This document shows positions 52,722 through 60,817 of a stretch of DNA of 64,000 nucleotides, piece by piece. The notes below the pieces were generated by a model that did not search any database, had not been told where the DNA came from, and worked only from the letters and a program-made list of their open reading frames with translations. A program made the position numbers and the translations under genes. The stretch lies in NCBI GenBank assembly GCA_964496435.1, contig CAZBZP010000013.1, positions 38,478 to 102,477 on the forward strand, read 5' to 3'. The stretch's first letter is position 1; each line of letters opens with the position of its first letter. The stretch is from Berkiella sp964496435 (lineage in GTDB: Bacteria; Pseudomonadota; Gammaproteobacteria; Berkiellales; Berkiellaceae).

Positions 52722-52955
52722 CTAAGGAATACCGCCGGTGGTAGCAAATTCATGTGCAGTATTGAGATCACCAAAATCGGTAGGGCAATATTTCATTAAG
52801 GCATGCACAGCAGAACTGATATCAAAAGCAGGTTCGCCTCGACCAGCAGTTACCATTAATTTGGTATCCAAACAAAGCATGTCTGGTGTAGGCCAGCCAT
52901 GAACATATTCACCACCACTGATAAGCGCTAGAACGTTTGTATCTAATATTTGCAT
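52722..52955 (-). CDS. Putative double-glycine-leader peptide, copy B, 77 aa
   Basis: Paralog of copy A, 9 bp upstream on the same strand. Start ATG at 52955, GGAG 7 nt before it. N-terminus MQILDTNVLALISGGE has the canonical I-S-G-G of double-glycine leaders, which would leave a 62-residue product beginning EYVHGWP. Equal length, gapless alignment and two shared Cys with copy A show duplication under constraint. Could alternatively be a small intracellular protein family with a fortuitous GG. Confidence 0.7.
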   Translation of the reverse strand: MQILDTNVLALISGGEYVHGWPTPDMLCLDTKLMVTAGRGEPAFDISSAVHALMKYCPTDFGDLNTAHEFATTGGIP

Positions 52956-53174
52956 GTTAAAACTCCATCTGATGAAGATTGCATCATATGGTCTTTGATA
53001 CAACACTGAATCCTACCAAAGCCACTTTGCCACTCTAACGCCAAAAATGACTAATTTGCAAACACCAAAATTTATTTTAAATAGGTATTGACCTAGGTAA
53101 TCACCTTAAATAGACTCTGTTAGGTTATTTACTTAAAGACAGGCGCAATATTTTCTTAGAAAATGCGCATGCTA

Positions 53175-54365
53175 TCAGGATGAAAATTCATTTCTAATCC
53201 TTTCACCATCTGCATCTAGATCCGGTGGGGGCTTTGTTGAAGATAAAGAATAATAGCTACCAAACTTGAGAGGATTACCTGGAATCAGTTTGCCCGCCAC
53301 TTCCTGCACCATGCCGCGCGCTTTTATTTGTTCAAGCTTGCGGGTATCTTCTATATTTAAAATCAAATCGCAGGGAACGCCTGCATATTCTAGAATTTCG
53401 CACCAATCTTGAGCTGTTTTGGTGCTTAATGCTTTTTCCATGATTTCCTTTAAAGCTTCATTATTTTCACAACGTTTAACGTTTGTTATAAAACGCTCAT
53501 CATTAATACAATCCTTAATATCTAATGCTGTGCATAGGCTTGCAAATAATTTGTCGTTGCCAACGCAAATAGCAGTGGATCTGTCTTTACACTTGAATGT
53601 ATCAAAAGGATACATGAAAGGGTGTCTGTTTCCCAAACGGTGTGGCACAACATTAACGCCCAGCGCATCCATGAGGCCATGTTCCATAATCGCAAAGATG
53701 CTGTCCAGCATCGCGATATCAACAGTGGTGCCTTTGCCTGTTTTTTCCCTTGCGTAAAGTGCTGATAATATGCCACAAAAGCCATAAATACCTGCCTGTA
53801 TATCCGCAATTGAGGTCCCAACCCTTGTGGCTGGGCCATCTGGGAAGCCAGTCGCATCCATAATGCCTGAAATGGCTTGAATAACCGTATCATAGGCGGC
53901 ATATTGATGCATGGGGCCATATTGACCGAACCCTGAGATAGAACACACAATAAGGCGAGGGTTTTCTTTGGTTAGCACTTGTGGATCTAAGCCGAGTTTA
54001 GCCATGGTGCCTGGTCTGAAATTTTCAACCACCACATCTGCTTTGGCTATCATTCTTTTCACTAAAGCTAAATCTTCAGGATTTTTTAAATCCAGTGCGA
54101 TGCTTTCTTTGCCACGATTGGGAAAGGCATAATAGACAGACAAGCCATTTTTATAAAATGGGCCCATTTGTCTGGTATCATCACCTGTGCTTGGTCTTTC
54201 AATTTTAATGACCCTTGCTCCCTGATCGGCAAGCATCATAGAGCATGTTGGGCCAGCCAAAACTCGGGTAAAATCGATTACCGTTATGCCTTCAAGCGTT
54301 TTGGGCTTGTTTGGGTCAAGGTGGGGATTGTTGTTTGAGTCATATTTTGCGTTTTTATCTGTCAT
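53175..54365 (-). CDS. frc: Formyl-CoA:oxalate CoA-transferase-like (CaiB/BaiF class III)
   Basis: 396 residues of the class III CoA-transferase family: VIDFTRVLAGPTCSMMLADQGARVIKIE, DDTRQMGPF, VVENFRPGTMAKLGLD and YDTVIQAISGIMDATG with the expected catalytic-Asp region (AAYD). It lies 16 bp downstream of the oxalyl-CoA decarboxylase gene, which strongly suggests it moves CoA from formyl-CoA to oxalate. AAGGA precedes the ATG. Family members use other substrates, so the specificity rests on the neighbour. Confidence 0.88.
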   Translation of the reverse strand: MTDKNAKYDSNNNPHLDPNKPKTLEGITVIDFTRVLAGPTCSMMLADQGARVIKIERPSTGDDTRQMGPFYKNGLSVYYAFPNRGKESIALDLKNPEDLALVKRMIAKADVVVENFRPGTMAKLGLDPQVLTKENPRLIVCSISGFGQYGPMHQYAAYDTVIQAISGIMDATGFPDGPATRVGTSIADIQAGIYGFCGILSALYAREKTGKGTTVDIAMLDSIFAIMEHGLMDALGVNVVPHRLGNRHPFMYPFDTFKCKDRSTAICVGNDKLFASLCTALDIKDCINDERFITNVKRCENNEALKEIMEKALSTKTAQDWCEILEYAGVPCDLILNIEDTRKLEQIKARGMVQEVAGKLIPGNPLKFGSYYSLSSTKPPPDLDADGERIRNEFSS

Positions 54366-54381
54366 CGTTGTTCCTTATATG

Positions 54382-56070
54382 CTAATTCATTTTGCTCAAA
54401 TGACCGCTTTCTGTGCCGGCTTTTGGATCTATCATACAATTTATTAATACAGGTTCTTTAGCGGCTAAGGCTTGTGCAAGATATGATTGAAGCTCTTGTG
54501 GTGTGGTAGCTTTAAATCCCTTAGCGCCAAATGTTTCCATCAGCTTTTCATAGGGAATATTATTTTCAAACCGTGTGGGATCAGGATCTTGAGAATAGGT
54601 ATTAACCGCATCCCCCTTATAAATTCCACCATTATTAAAAATAATAATGATAACCCTTAAGTTGTATCGGCATATCGTTTCAAGCTCCATCGCACTAAAG
54701 CCAAAAGCTGCATCACCCTCCACAGCCAATACAGGTGCATTTGAAATTGTTGCCGCAGCAATCGCATAACTAAGCCCAACGCCCATAGTTCCCCATGTGC
54801 CAGGATCTAGTCGCCTTCTTGGCTTTGTCATCGGGACAATCACTCTGCCAAAATCAAGTGTATTGGCGCCTTCAGTGCAAAAATAACTATCGGGGATTTT
54901 AGCCATTTCATCACGTATGATACGAAACGCACAATTGAAATCCATCGGCGTTTTATCCAGCATTTTAGCTTTTAGTTTTTCTTCATTCGTATTTTTTTGA
55001 TTCGATAGCTGGGCGAGCCACTCTTTTGGTGCTGGGATAGAGTCATTCATGTTGTTGAGCTGAGTTAAAACGGTTTTTATATCGCCAATCAAATCTACAT
55101 CTACTTTTCTATAAGCATCCATCTCCTCGACACAGATATCCATTTGGATGAGTTTATATTCTTTAGCAAAAGGAGGATGCTCGCCATTAGCAAGCAACCA
55201 ATTTAAGCGCGCTCCAATAAGAAATATCAAATCAGCATTGCTCAATGCCATCGCACGGGCCGCATTTACACATAAGTCGTGATTGTCTGATATCACGCCT
55301 TTGGCCATAGACATATTTAAAAAAGGAATATTGTTTTTAGTAACAAAATTGAGCAATTCAACCTCAGCCCTTGAATAAGCAGCGCCCTTGCCAATGATAA
55401 TGAGAGGGCGCTTGGCCTTTTGGAGTAATTCAAAAGCACTAAGCAGTTTATCTTCAACTGTAGCGATAATATTATCGTTTGGCGTTATTTCGTTAATACC
55501 GTCTAATCTGCAAAGTTTGCTCTCAATGGTTTGGTGTAATACCTTAGCCGGAATATCCAGGTATACGCCACCAGGTCGACCTGAAATAGCCGTTTTCATT
55601 GCTCTTGCAATGCCAATTTCTATTTTATCGATAGAATCAATTCTATAAACAGCTTTAGCAAAGGGTTTTGCCGCATTAAGTTGATCAAATCCTTGATAGT
55701 CAATTTGGTTTAAATCAGCCATTTCTATCGAGCTTGAACCACTTATTAAAACCATGGGAAAGCAATTGATTGTTGCATTCGCAAGGCCACTTAAAGCGTT
55801 GATAAAACCTGGAGCCGCAACGGTTAAGCAAATACCGGGTTTCTTTTGCATAAAACCATAAGCACCAGCAGCCATGCTGGCGGCTTGTTCATTGTGCATA
55901 CCAATAAATCGAATGCCATTTTCCTGCGCAGAGCGCGCTAATTGGGTAACAGGGATCCCAACTAGTCCATAAATGATATCAATGCCATATCTTTTTAAGC
56001 ATTGCGCAACGAGATCATTACCGCTTAGGAAAACGCTTTGAGCATCACTTTTTTTATTAGAATCAAGCAT
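54382..56070 (-). CDS. oxc: Oxalyl-CoA decarboxylase (ThDP-dependent)
   Basis: 562 residues. Converts oxalyl-CoA to formyl-CoA and CO2. Thiamine-enzyme Pyr domain with HNEQAASMAAGAYGF (catalytic Glu), then IDYQGFDQLNAAKPF and GRPGGVYLDIP; PP domain with EGANTLDFGR, LDPGTWGTMGVGLSYAIA and GDAAFGFSAMELET followed by NN (ThDP motif). The closest recognisable family is Oxc. Operon with frc downstream. No oxalate transporter in the window. Confidence 0.92.
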   Translation of the reverse strand: MLDSNKKSDAQSVFLSGNDLVAQCLKRYGIDIIYGLVGIPVTQLARSAQENGIRFIGMHNEQAASMAAGAYGFMQKKPGICLTVAAPGFINALSGLANATINCFPMVLISGSSSIEMADLNQIDYQGFDQLNAAKPFAKAVYRIDSIDKIEIGIARAMKTAISGRPGGVYLDIPAKVLHQTIESKLCRLDGINEITPNDNIIATVEDKLLSAFELLQKAKRPLIIIGKGAAYSRAEVELLNFVTKNNIPFLNMSMAKGVISDNHDLCVNAARAMALSNADLIFLIGARLNWLLANGEHPPFAKEYKLIQMDICVEEMDAYRKVDVDLIGDIKTVLTQLNNMNDSIPAPKEWLAQLSNQKNTNEEKLKAKMLDKTPMDFNCAFRIIRDEMAKIPDSYFCTEGANTLDFGRVIVPMTKPRRRLDPGTWGTMGVGLSYAIAAATISNAPVLAVEGDAAFGFSAMELETICRYNLRVIIIIFNNGGIYKGDAVNTYSQDPDPTRFENNIPYEKLMETFGAKGFKATTPQELQSYLAQALAAKEPVLINCMIDPKAGTESGHLSKMN

Positions 56071-56405
56071 GGTTTATTCTGCCTAAATGTAAGCTAACTA
56101 TAAACCATAGCAAATTATCTTGTTTTAAGTGAATTTGCTTCACATTTCTATATAATTAAACAGGCAAATACATATAGTTTTGATAAGATGAACTTCACTC
56201 AATACATATTAATATCAGTGAGCAATCAAATAATTGTTTTCCGATTTTCCAAACCATAAATATTAGTGGCCAATAACTAAACACCTCTATTAATATACTT
56301 GCGAATTGACTTTTCAGGAGGGTAAATTAGATATAGTCCTATGATCGTTTCTTAATCAAATCAGTTTGCATACACGTATCTAATTTAATTGCAAAGGAGA
56401 GAGTG
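56071..56405. other. Intergenic region between oxc and the RhoGAP gene
   Basis: About 335 bp, very AT-rich, between divergent genes. No ORF seen. A TTGACT at 56306 lies upstream of an AGATAT/TATAGT stretch (56329-56337), a possible but poorly spaced promoter for the RhoGAP gene. AAGGAG (about 56395-56400) is that gene's ribosome site. Confidence 0.5.
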
Positions 56406-57512
56406 ATGAAAAGTGGAACAGCAAAATCATATACACCAGAAGAAGCTGTAGATCAAATTTTGCAATTCGTGCGAATACTTGGTAATCACTTTCTTGAAAA
56501 TCCAACGTTGTTTGAGGCAGAAGGTGTCTTTAGAAAAGTGGGTGGTTCAGAGCACGTTGAATCACTATCTCAAGCCATTATAGATGGTGACAAATCAAAA
56601 ATTGAAACTATGTTGAGTGAATATTCTGAAATTGATAAATCAAGCGCATTTAAAACTATTAGAAATGTACCACTGTTTCAAGACTCAAAATCAATTGCTG
56701 AATTGAAAGAAATTCTCTTTTCAAATCAAGATGATAACGAGAAAGCCAATCAGTTTGCTGCTTATATAGATCAACTCGCGCATTCTGATAAGCTAATTGA
56801 TAAAATGCGAGCTGAAATATTGTATCGATATGTGCATCTTCTAAAAGAATGCAGTAAGTATTCACAGCAAAGTAAAATGTCTGCAAGTAACTTAGCCATC
56901 GCTAGCTTGGGTCCGGCTTTAATGGAATGGTTGAATATATCAGGAATGGACCAAGTGCTTAAAATTGATACTTTTAATATTATATCCACCAAAGCTATTG
57001 AATCATCTCATTTCGAGAATTCATTTCAGGAAAAATACGGTGAAGAAGTTGCCCAGTGGTATAATACTAAGTTGAACGACTTGGAGGTAGAGGGGCAAGG
57101 AATCGAGAAAGAGAATCAAGATATTCATCATGATATTGAAAATATGGAAAAGCGAGAAGCGAAAATTGAGCAATCAATAGAAACACGTGAAAAAGCATTT
57201 AAAAAAATCAAGGATAAAGAAGACAAAAAGCTCGCAGCACAAGCCCTGGAGCAGCTTAAAAGTGGCAGAACCCAAAACACAACACAATTGGAAGCCCAAA
57301 AGAGCAAATTAGCATCAGTTGAAAATAGAATGCATGAGCATTCTCAAAAAGTAGACATGCTAAAGAACTATATGAGTACACCTGACACAAGAAAACAGTT
57401 GGTATTTCATCAATCTTCAACAGCTGATGCTGCAAGACCCAAGCACATAGCGAAGAAGGAAACAAAAAGAGAACTCCTAAAAAAGACTATCACTAGAAAT
57501 AAGTTGCAATAA
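56406..57512 (+). CDS. RhoGAP-domain protein (eukaryote-like), putative effector
   Basis: 368 residues. Residues about 15-190 match the eukaryotic RhoGAP fold: EGVFRKVGGSEHVESL with the arginine finger (Arg43), AFKTIRNVPLF with the conserved Lys83, and SKMSASNLAIASLGPALM with Asn162. These are the three residues that contact the GTPase in eukaryotic RhoGAPs. A long charged coiled coil follows (about 215-330), then a Lys/Arg-rich end. AAGGAG lies 6 nt before the ATG at 56406. Predicted to switch off host Rho/Rac/Cdc42 if delivered; delivery is inferred. Confidence 0.85.
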   Translation: MKSGTAKSYTPEEAVDQILQFVRILGNHFLENPTLFEAEGVFRKVGGSEHVESLSQAIIDGDKSKIETMLSEYSEIDKSSAFKTIRNVPLFQDSKSIAELKEILFSNQDDNEKANQFAAYIDQLAHSDKLIDKMRAEILYRYVHLLKECSKYSQQSKMSASNLAIASLGPALMEWLNISGMDQVLKIDTFNIISTKAIESSHFENSFQEKYGEEVAQWYNTKLNDLEVEGQGIEKENQDIHHDIENMEKREAKIEQSIETREKAFKKIKDKEDKKLAAQALEQLKSGRTQNTTQLEAQKSKLASVENRMHEHSQKVDMLKNYMSTPDTRKQLVFHQSSTADAARPKHIAKKETKRELLKKTITRNKLQ

Positions 57513-57535
57513 GTTTGGCGGCTTAAATTAAAATA

Positions 57536-57925
57536 TTATTCGCTTATATTCTTAATATTCAATTTGTAGTAAACATAGCTTGCATGAACAGCTCTGCATG
57601 ACATCAATAAGAGTAGACATCTTATTAGCAGACTGACAGTAGAAATTATCTCATTATCACCATAGATAACCCCAAAATAGACTGAATATAAGCAGTTTAA
57701 AAACAGTATGATTGCAGCTAATCTGCTTTGGTATTGCTTAACAACATAGCCCAGCGCTATCCACATCAGGCCAAATAGCATAAGAATCAATAGGGTATCT
57801 CTTGGCATTGCCATAGCTAAACAAAGGCAGATTTCAAAGAGACCAACGATTATAAATACTATGCCAATTTGCTTGAGGTTTTGTCTAGCTTTATCGATAG
57901 TGTTTATGTCGAAAAATGTAAACAT
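57536..57925 (-). CDS. Small membrane protein, 129 aa
   Basis: Not recognised. Four predicted membrane helices (GIVFIIVGLFEICLCLA, LLILMLFGLMWIALGYV, LAAIILFLNCLYSVYFG, LLIRCLLLLMSC) with short loops. Possibly a DUF-type four-helix integral protein. Convergent with the RhoGAP gene and 15 bp downstream of the putative small membrane peptide gene. Confidence 0.65.
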   Translation of the reverse strand: MFTFFDINTIDKARQNLKQIGIVFIIVGLFEICLCLAMAMPRDTLLILMLFGLMWIALGYVVKQYQSRLAAIILFLNCLYSVYFGVIYGDNEIISTVSLLIRCLLLLMSCRAVHASYVYYKLNIKNISE

Positions 57926-57940
57926 AATTAATTAAAAGCA

Positions 57941-58081
57941 TCAGTGATGATTAGGACTTGTAATAATAACAACAATAGCAACAATGAGAATAAAAGCAAT
58001 TATAAAAAAAACAGCAATTTGCAGCCGTTTGCTGTAATGGAAAATTGCATCTGCAATTAATTGAATTAAAAATTCAAGCAT
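57941..58081 (-). CDS. Possible small membrane peptide, 46 aa
   Basis: Minus-strand reading frame with one long hydrophobic helix (QIAVFFIIAFILIVAIVVII, about 21-40) and an amphipathic N-terminus. Only a weak ribosome site (GAG) precedes the ATG at 58081. Same strand and next to another small membrane gene, which mildly supports it. Confidence 0.4.
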   Translation of the reverse strand: MLEFLIQLIADAIFHYSKRLQIAVFFIIAFILIVAIVVIITSPNHH

Positions 58082-58186
58082 ATTCGCTCAATTGACCACT
58101 CATATCGTTTCAAATTGCCATATATATAACATTAGCATCCATGGCCGATAAATGAACATAGCCCTAAAAGGTAGTTAAGCAAAATC

Positions 58187-59152
58187 GTGCGTATACAACA
58201 CATTATCCTATTTTTATTAAGTAGCATACCTGCTTTCACTCTGGCTACGCAGCTGCCATTAGACATTCATTATCGACCAAACACGCAAGCGATGATTCCG
58301 GCGGAAGTTGAGATGACTACGCCCAGCATTTCCTTGCCTGTGATAATAGGCGATTTAGTTAATTGCCCTATCATTAAGGTGATGATTAACGGTCAAGGCC
58401 CATTTTTGTTTGCGCTAGACACAGGCTTCTCCCAAACGCTGATCTCAAAAGAATTAACAGATAAATTAAATTTACCCATTATAAAAAAAGATAATGTCAA
58501 ATATATAACGCCTCATGGCACTACTTATCAACCTGAGAATATTGTGCTAATTAATAAATTTCAAATAGGGGAAATGATAGCCTCAAATTATGCCGTGATT
58601 GGATCAGGTACTTCTGCACAAGATGAAGCCAAATTTAAAAAACGCGGCATTGATGGTTTGCTCAGCATTAATGCTTTTCAAGATGTGCTATTAGTGCTTG
58701 ATTATAAAAATGAAATGCTTCACATTCAAAAAGGTGAGCTTAGTGCATCAGATAAAGATGTGCTGAAATGTCGTCAAGGTTATGATATTCCTGTTGTAGA
58801 AGCTAATATCCAATCTGAGAATGTAATGGATAGGCCCTATCATTTTATCCTCGATACCGGAGAGCCTAATTATATCTACATCAATGCTTGTGCTATGCCT
58901 GTAAATAAACTTTTCCAAATAAATGAAAGATTCAAGCAATATGACATTTTTGGCAATCCTTCTGAAACATATTTAGGACAACTTAATGGCAATATTAAAG
59001 TAACAAATCAAACCTTTATCAAATCCCCGCATGTGACATTTTCTGAAAAGGATTGTAAGAATTCACCTCCGCCAGGGCGCTTTGGGACTAAATTTTTTGA
59101 AAAGTATGAAGTTACTTTTGATAATAAAAATGATTTGGTAAAAATAAAATAG
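58187..59152 (+). CDS. Retropepsin-like aspartic protease, secreted
   Basis: 321 residues with signal peptide (IILFLLSSIPAFTLATQ). First catalytic-type motif FALDTGFSQTLIS (Asp-Thr-Gly), and a second FILDTGEPNYIYI about 140 residues later. This gives a pepsin-like two-lobe layout in which each half resembles a retropepsin monomer. GTG start at 58187 with a weak site. Substrate unknown; periplasmic or exported. Confidence 0.8.
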   Translation: MRIQHIILFLLSSIPAFTLATQLPLDIHYRPNTQAMIPAEVEMTTPSISLPVIIGDLVNCPIIKVMINGQGPFLFALDTGFSQTLISKELTDKLNLPIIKKDNVKYITPHGTTYQPENIVLINKFQIGEMIASNYAVIGSGTSAQDEAKFKKRGIDGLLSINAFQDVLLVLDYKNEMLHIQKGELSASDKDVLKCRQGYDIPVVEANIQSENVMDRPYHFILDTGEPNYIYINACAMPVNKLFQINERFKQYDIFGNPSETYLGQLNGNIKVTNQTFIKSPHVTFSEKDCKNSPPPGRFGTKFFEKYEVTFDNKNDLVKIK

Positions 59153-59339
59153 TCTTCACATATACAAGAAAATATCAAATTAACTTTCCCGTGAGACGCA
59201 ACTTAGCGCATTTCCTGTATGTACATTCAATATACTTTTTAAGTTAAAAAACTTAGATAAAGTTGTTGAACTTGTCAGAAAATTATATATACTTTGCCAC
59301 TTCTTAAATTCGTCACAATAAATACGACAGGGATGGGGT

Positions 59340-60533
59340 ATGGCTCTTAAAAAAATCATCGTGCTTTTTAATGGAACAGGCAATGGCGACAAAGATGGTA
59401 CAGAAAATAAAAACAAAAATACTGCCATTACCAACGTCGTTAAAATGCGAGACGGTCTGATTAAAGATGAGTCCCAATTTGTGATTTACAGAGATGGTAT
59501 TGGAAACGATCAACAATGGCATTGGAAGCCACTTCGATACTTTTCTGAAGTCACGGGCTACGGTGGTGGTTGGGTAATGGATCATGCCTATGCAGATTTA
59601 ATGACAGCTATCGATAATGCTATTAAAAATCAGTTGATTACCGAAAACGATAGCCTGCAAGTTTATCTTGGTGGTTTTAGCAGAGGTGCTGCCTTAGCAA
59701 GGCACTTTGGCAATGAGTACATAAATAAGAAATTTGTTCAAGAAATGCAGCACAAACTTCCTGGGGTACAAATTACACTTGAAAGTGAATATTTATTTGA
59801 TACCGTGCCTTCCTTTGGGATCCCCATTAACTTATGGATTGGTAAATTATTTGGGATCAATAATCAAGAAATTGATTTAGGCTATAACTTTGATATACCT
59901 GACACTACCAGGGCTAATCATGCTGTTGCCATTGATGAACACAGAGATGCGTTTAACCCGCGCTTGGTAGATCATGTTGAAGGCATGACAAAAGAAGTGT
60001 GGTTTGATGGCGATCACTCTAGCATTGGTGGTGGATATAAACCAGCTCAAGAAAGCGAAGTGATGGGTGATGAAAATCCCTTGAGATTTATGGTGGGCTG
60101 CGCTTTAGATGATGGGATTCGTTTTGAACAATCATTTTTAGATGCTATCCACATTAATGAGCAGGTTCATCCACTTGGCCATATTGAGACCCCAGAGCGT
60201 AAGAATTTACCGCCTACTCAAAGAATAGACAGAAAAATTTGTCTGCAAGAATATGGTAAACGCAGTGATAAAGCACCCACCATTGCTCGTAGTGTTTTAG
60301 ATCGCATCCAAAGTGAGTCCTATCGACCTGAAAATGTCGCGGCATTAAATCGTTTTGATATTCGTGAAGAGGATGGTAATCTTAGTTCCTTTTCTAAGAA
60401 TAGATTAGATGAGCCTTGGGACATTTTGGCAGGCCCTAGGTTGCTTCAATTTACTAAGCTACAAATGAGCACTCCAAATGCCATATCCTTAGATGATGCA
60501 CCATTAAGTTTGAAACGTAAAAATCAGATCTAA
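59340..60533 (+). CDS. DUF2235 alpha/beta hydrolase (Tle1-like)
   Basis: 397 residues. IIVLFNGTGNGDKDGTEN at the N-terminus, YRDGIGND, and the nucleophile elbow GGFSRGAALA (Ser114), the DUF2235 hallmark, followed by LFDTVPSFG and a later VWFDGDHSSIGGG (Asp/His). Tle1 phospholipases delivered by type VI secretion belong here, but there is no VgrG, PAAR or immunity gene beside it. Could be a host-directed lipase. GGGATGGGGT precedes the ATG. Confidence 0.88.
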   Translation: MALKKIIVLFNGTGNGDKDGTENKNKNTAITNVVKMRDGLIKDESQFVIYRDGIGNDQQWHWKPLRYFSEVTGYGGGWVMDHAYADLMTAIDNAIKNQLITENDSLQVYLGGFSRGAALARHFGNEYINKKFVQEMQHKLPGVQITLESEYLFDTVPSFGIPINLWIGKLFGINNQEIDLGYNFDIPDTTRANHAVAIDEHRDAFNPRLVDHVEGMTKEVWFDGDHSSIGGGYKPAQESEVMGDENPLRFMVGCALDDGIRFEQSFLDAIHINEQVHPLGHIETPERKNLPPTQRIDRKICLQEYGKRSDKAPTIARSVLDRIQSESYRPENVAALNRFDIREEDGNLSSFSKNRLDEPWDILAGPRLLQFTKLQMSTPNAISLDDAPLSLKRKNQI

Positions 60534-60535
60534 GA

Positions 60536-60563
60536 AGGAATGCCCTTTAAAAACGGCATTCCT
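60536..60563 (+). terminator. Hairpin after the DUF2235 gene
   Basis: 9-bp stem AGGAATGCC (60536-60544) / GGCATTCCT (60555-60563), loop CTTTAAAAAC, directly after the stop; no T-run. Confidence 0.55.
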
Positions 60564-60817
60564 CATTGCGCTTATTTCAACATCTAGATCTTGGGTGATG
60601 TTTTGTGTAAAAAATCATCCAAATAAAAAGAGCAGTATTATCTTTTCGCGCGTAATAGCATCATATTGAAGTTATATTTATTATTTTAAGTCTTATAAAA
60701 AATGCTTGAAAGCTGAATTATGATGTGTTCTAAAACGTTGATCTTGATAGTATGCCTTAAGATCTATATCTATCCGAAGACTGGGCCATTCGACCCAATC
60801 TAATGGTTGCCATTGAA

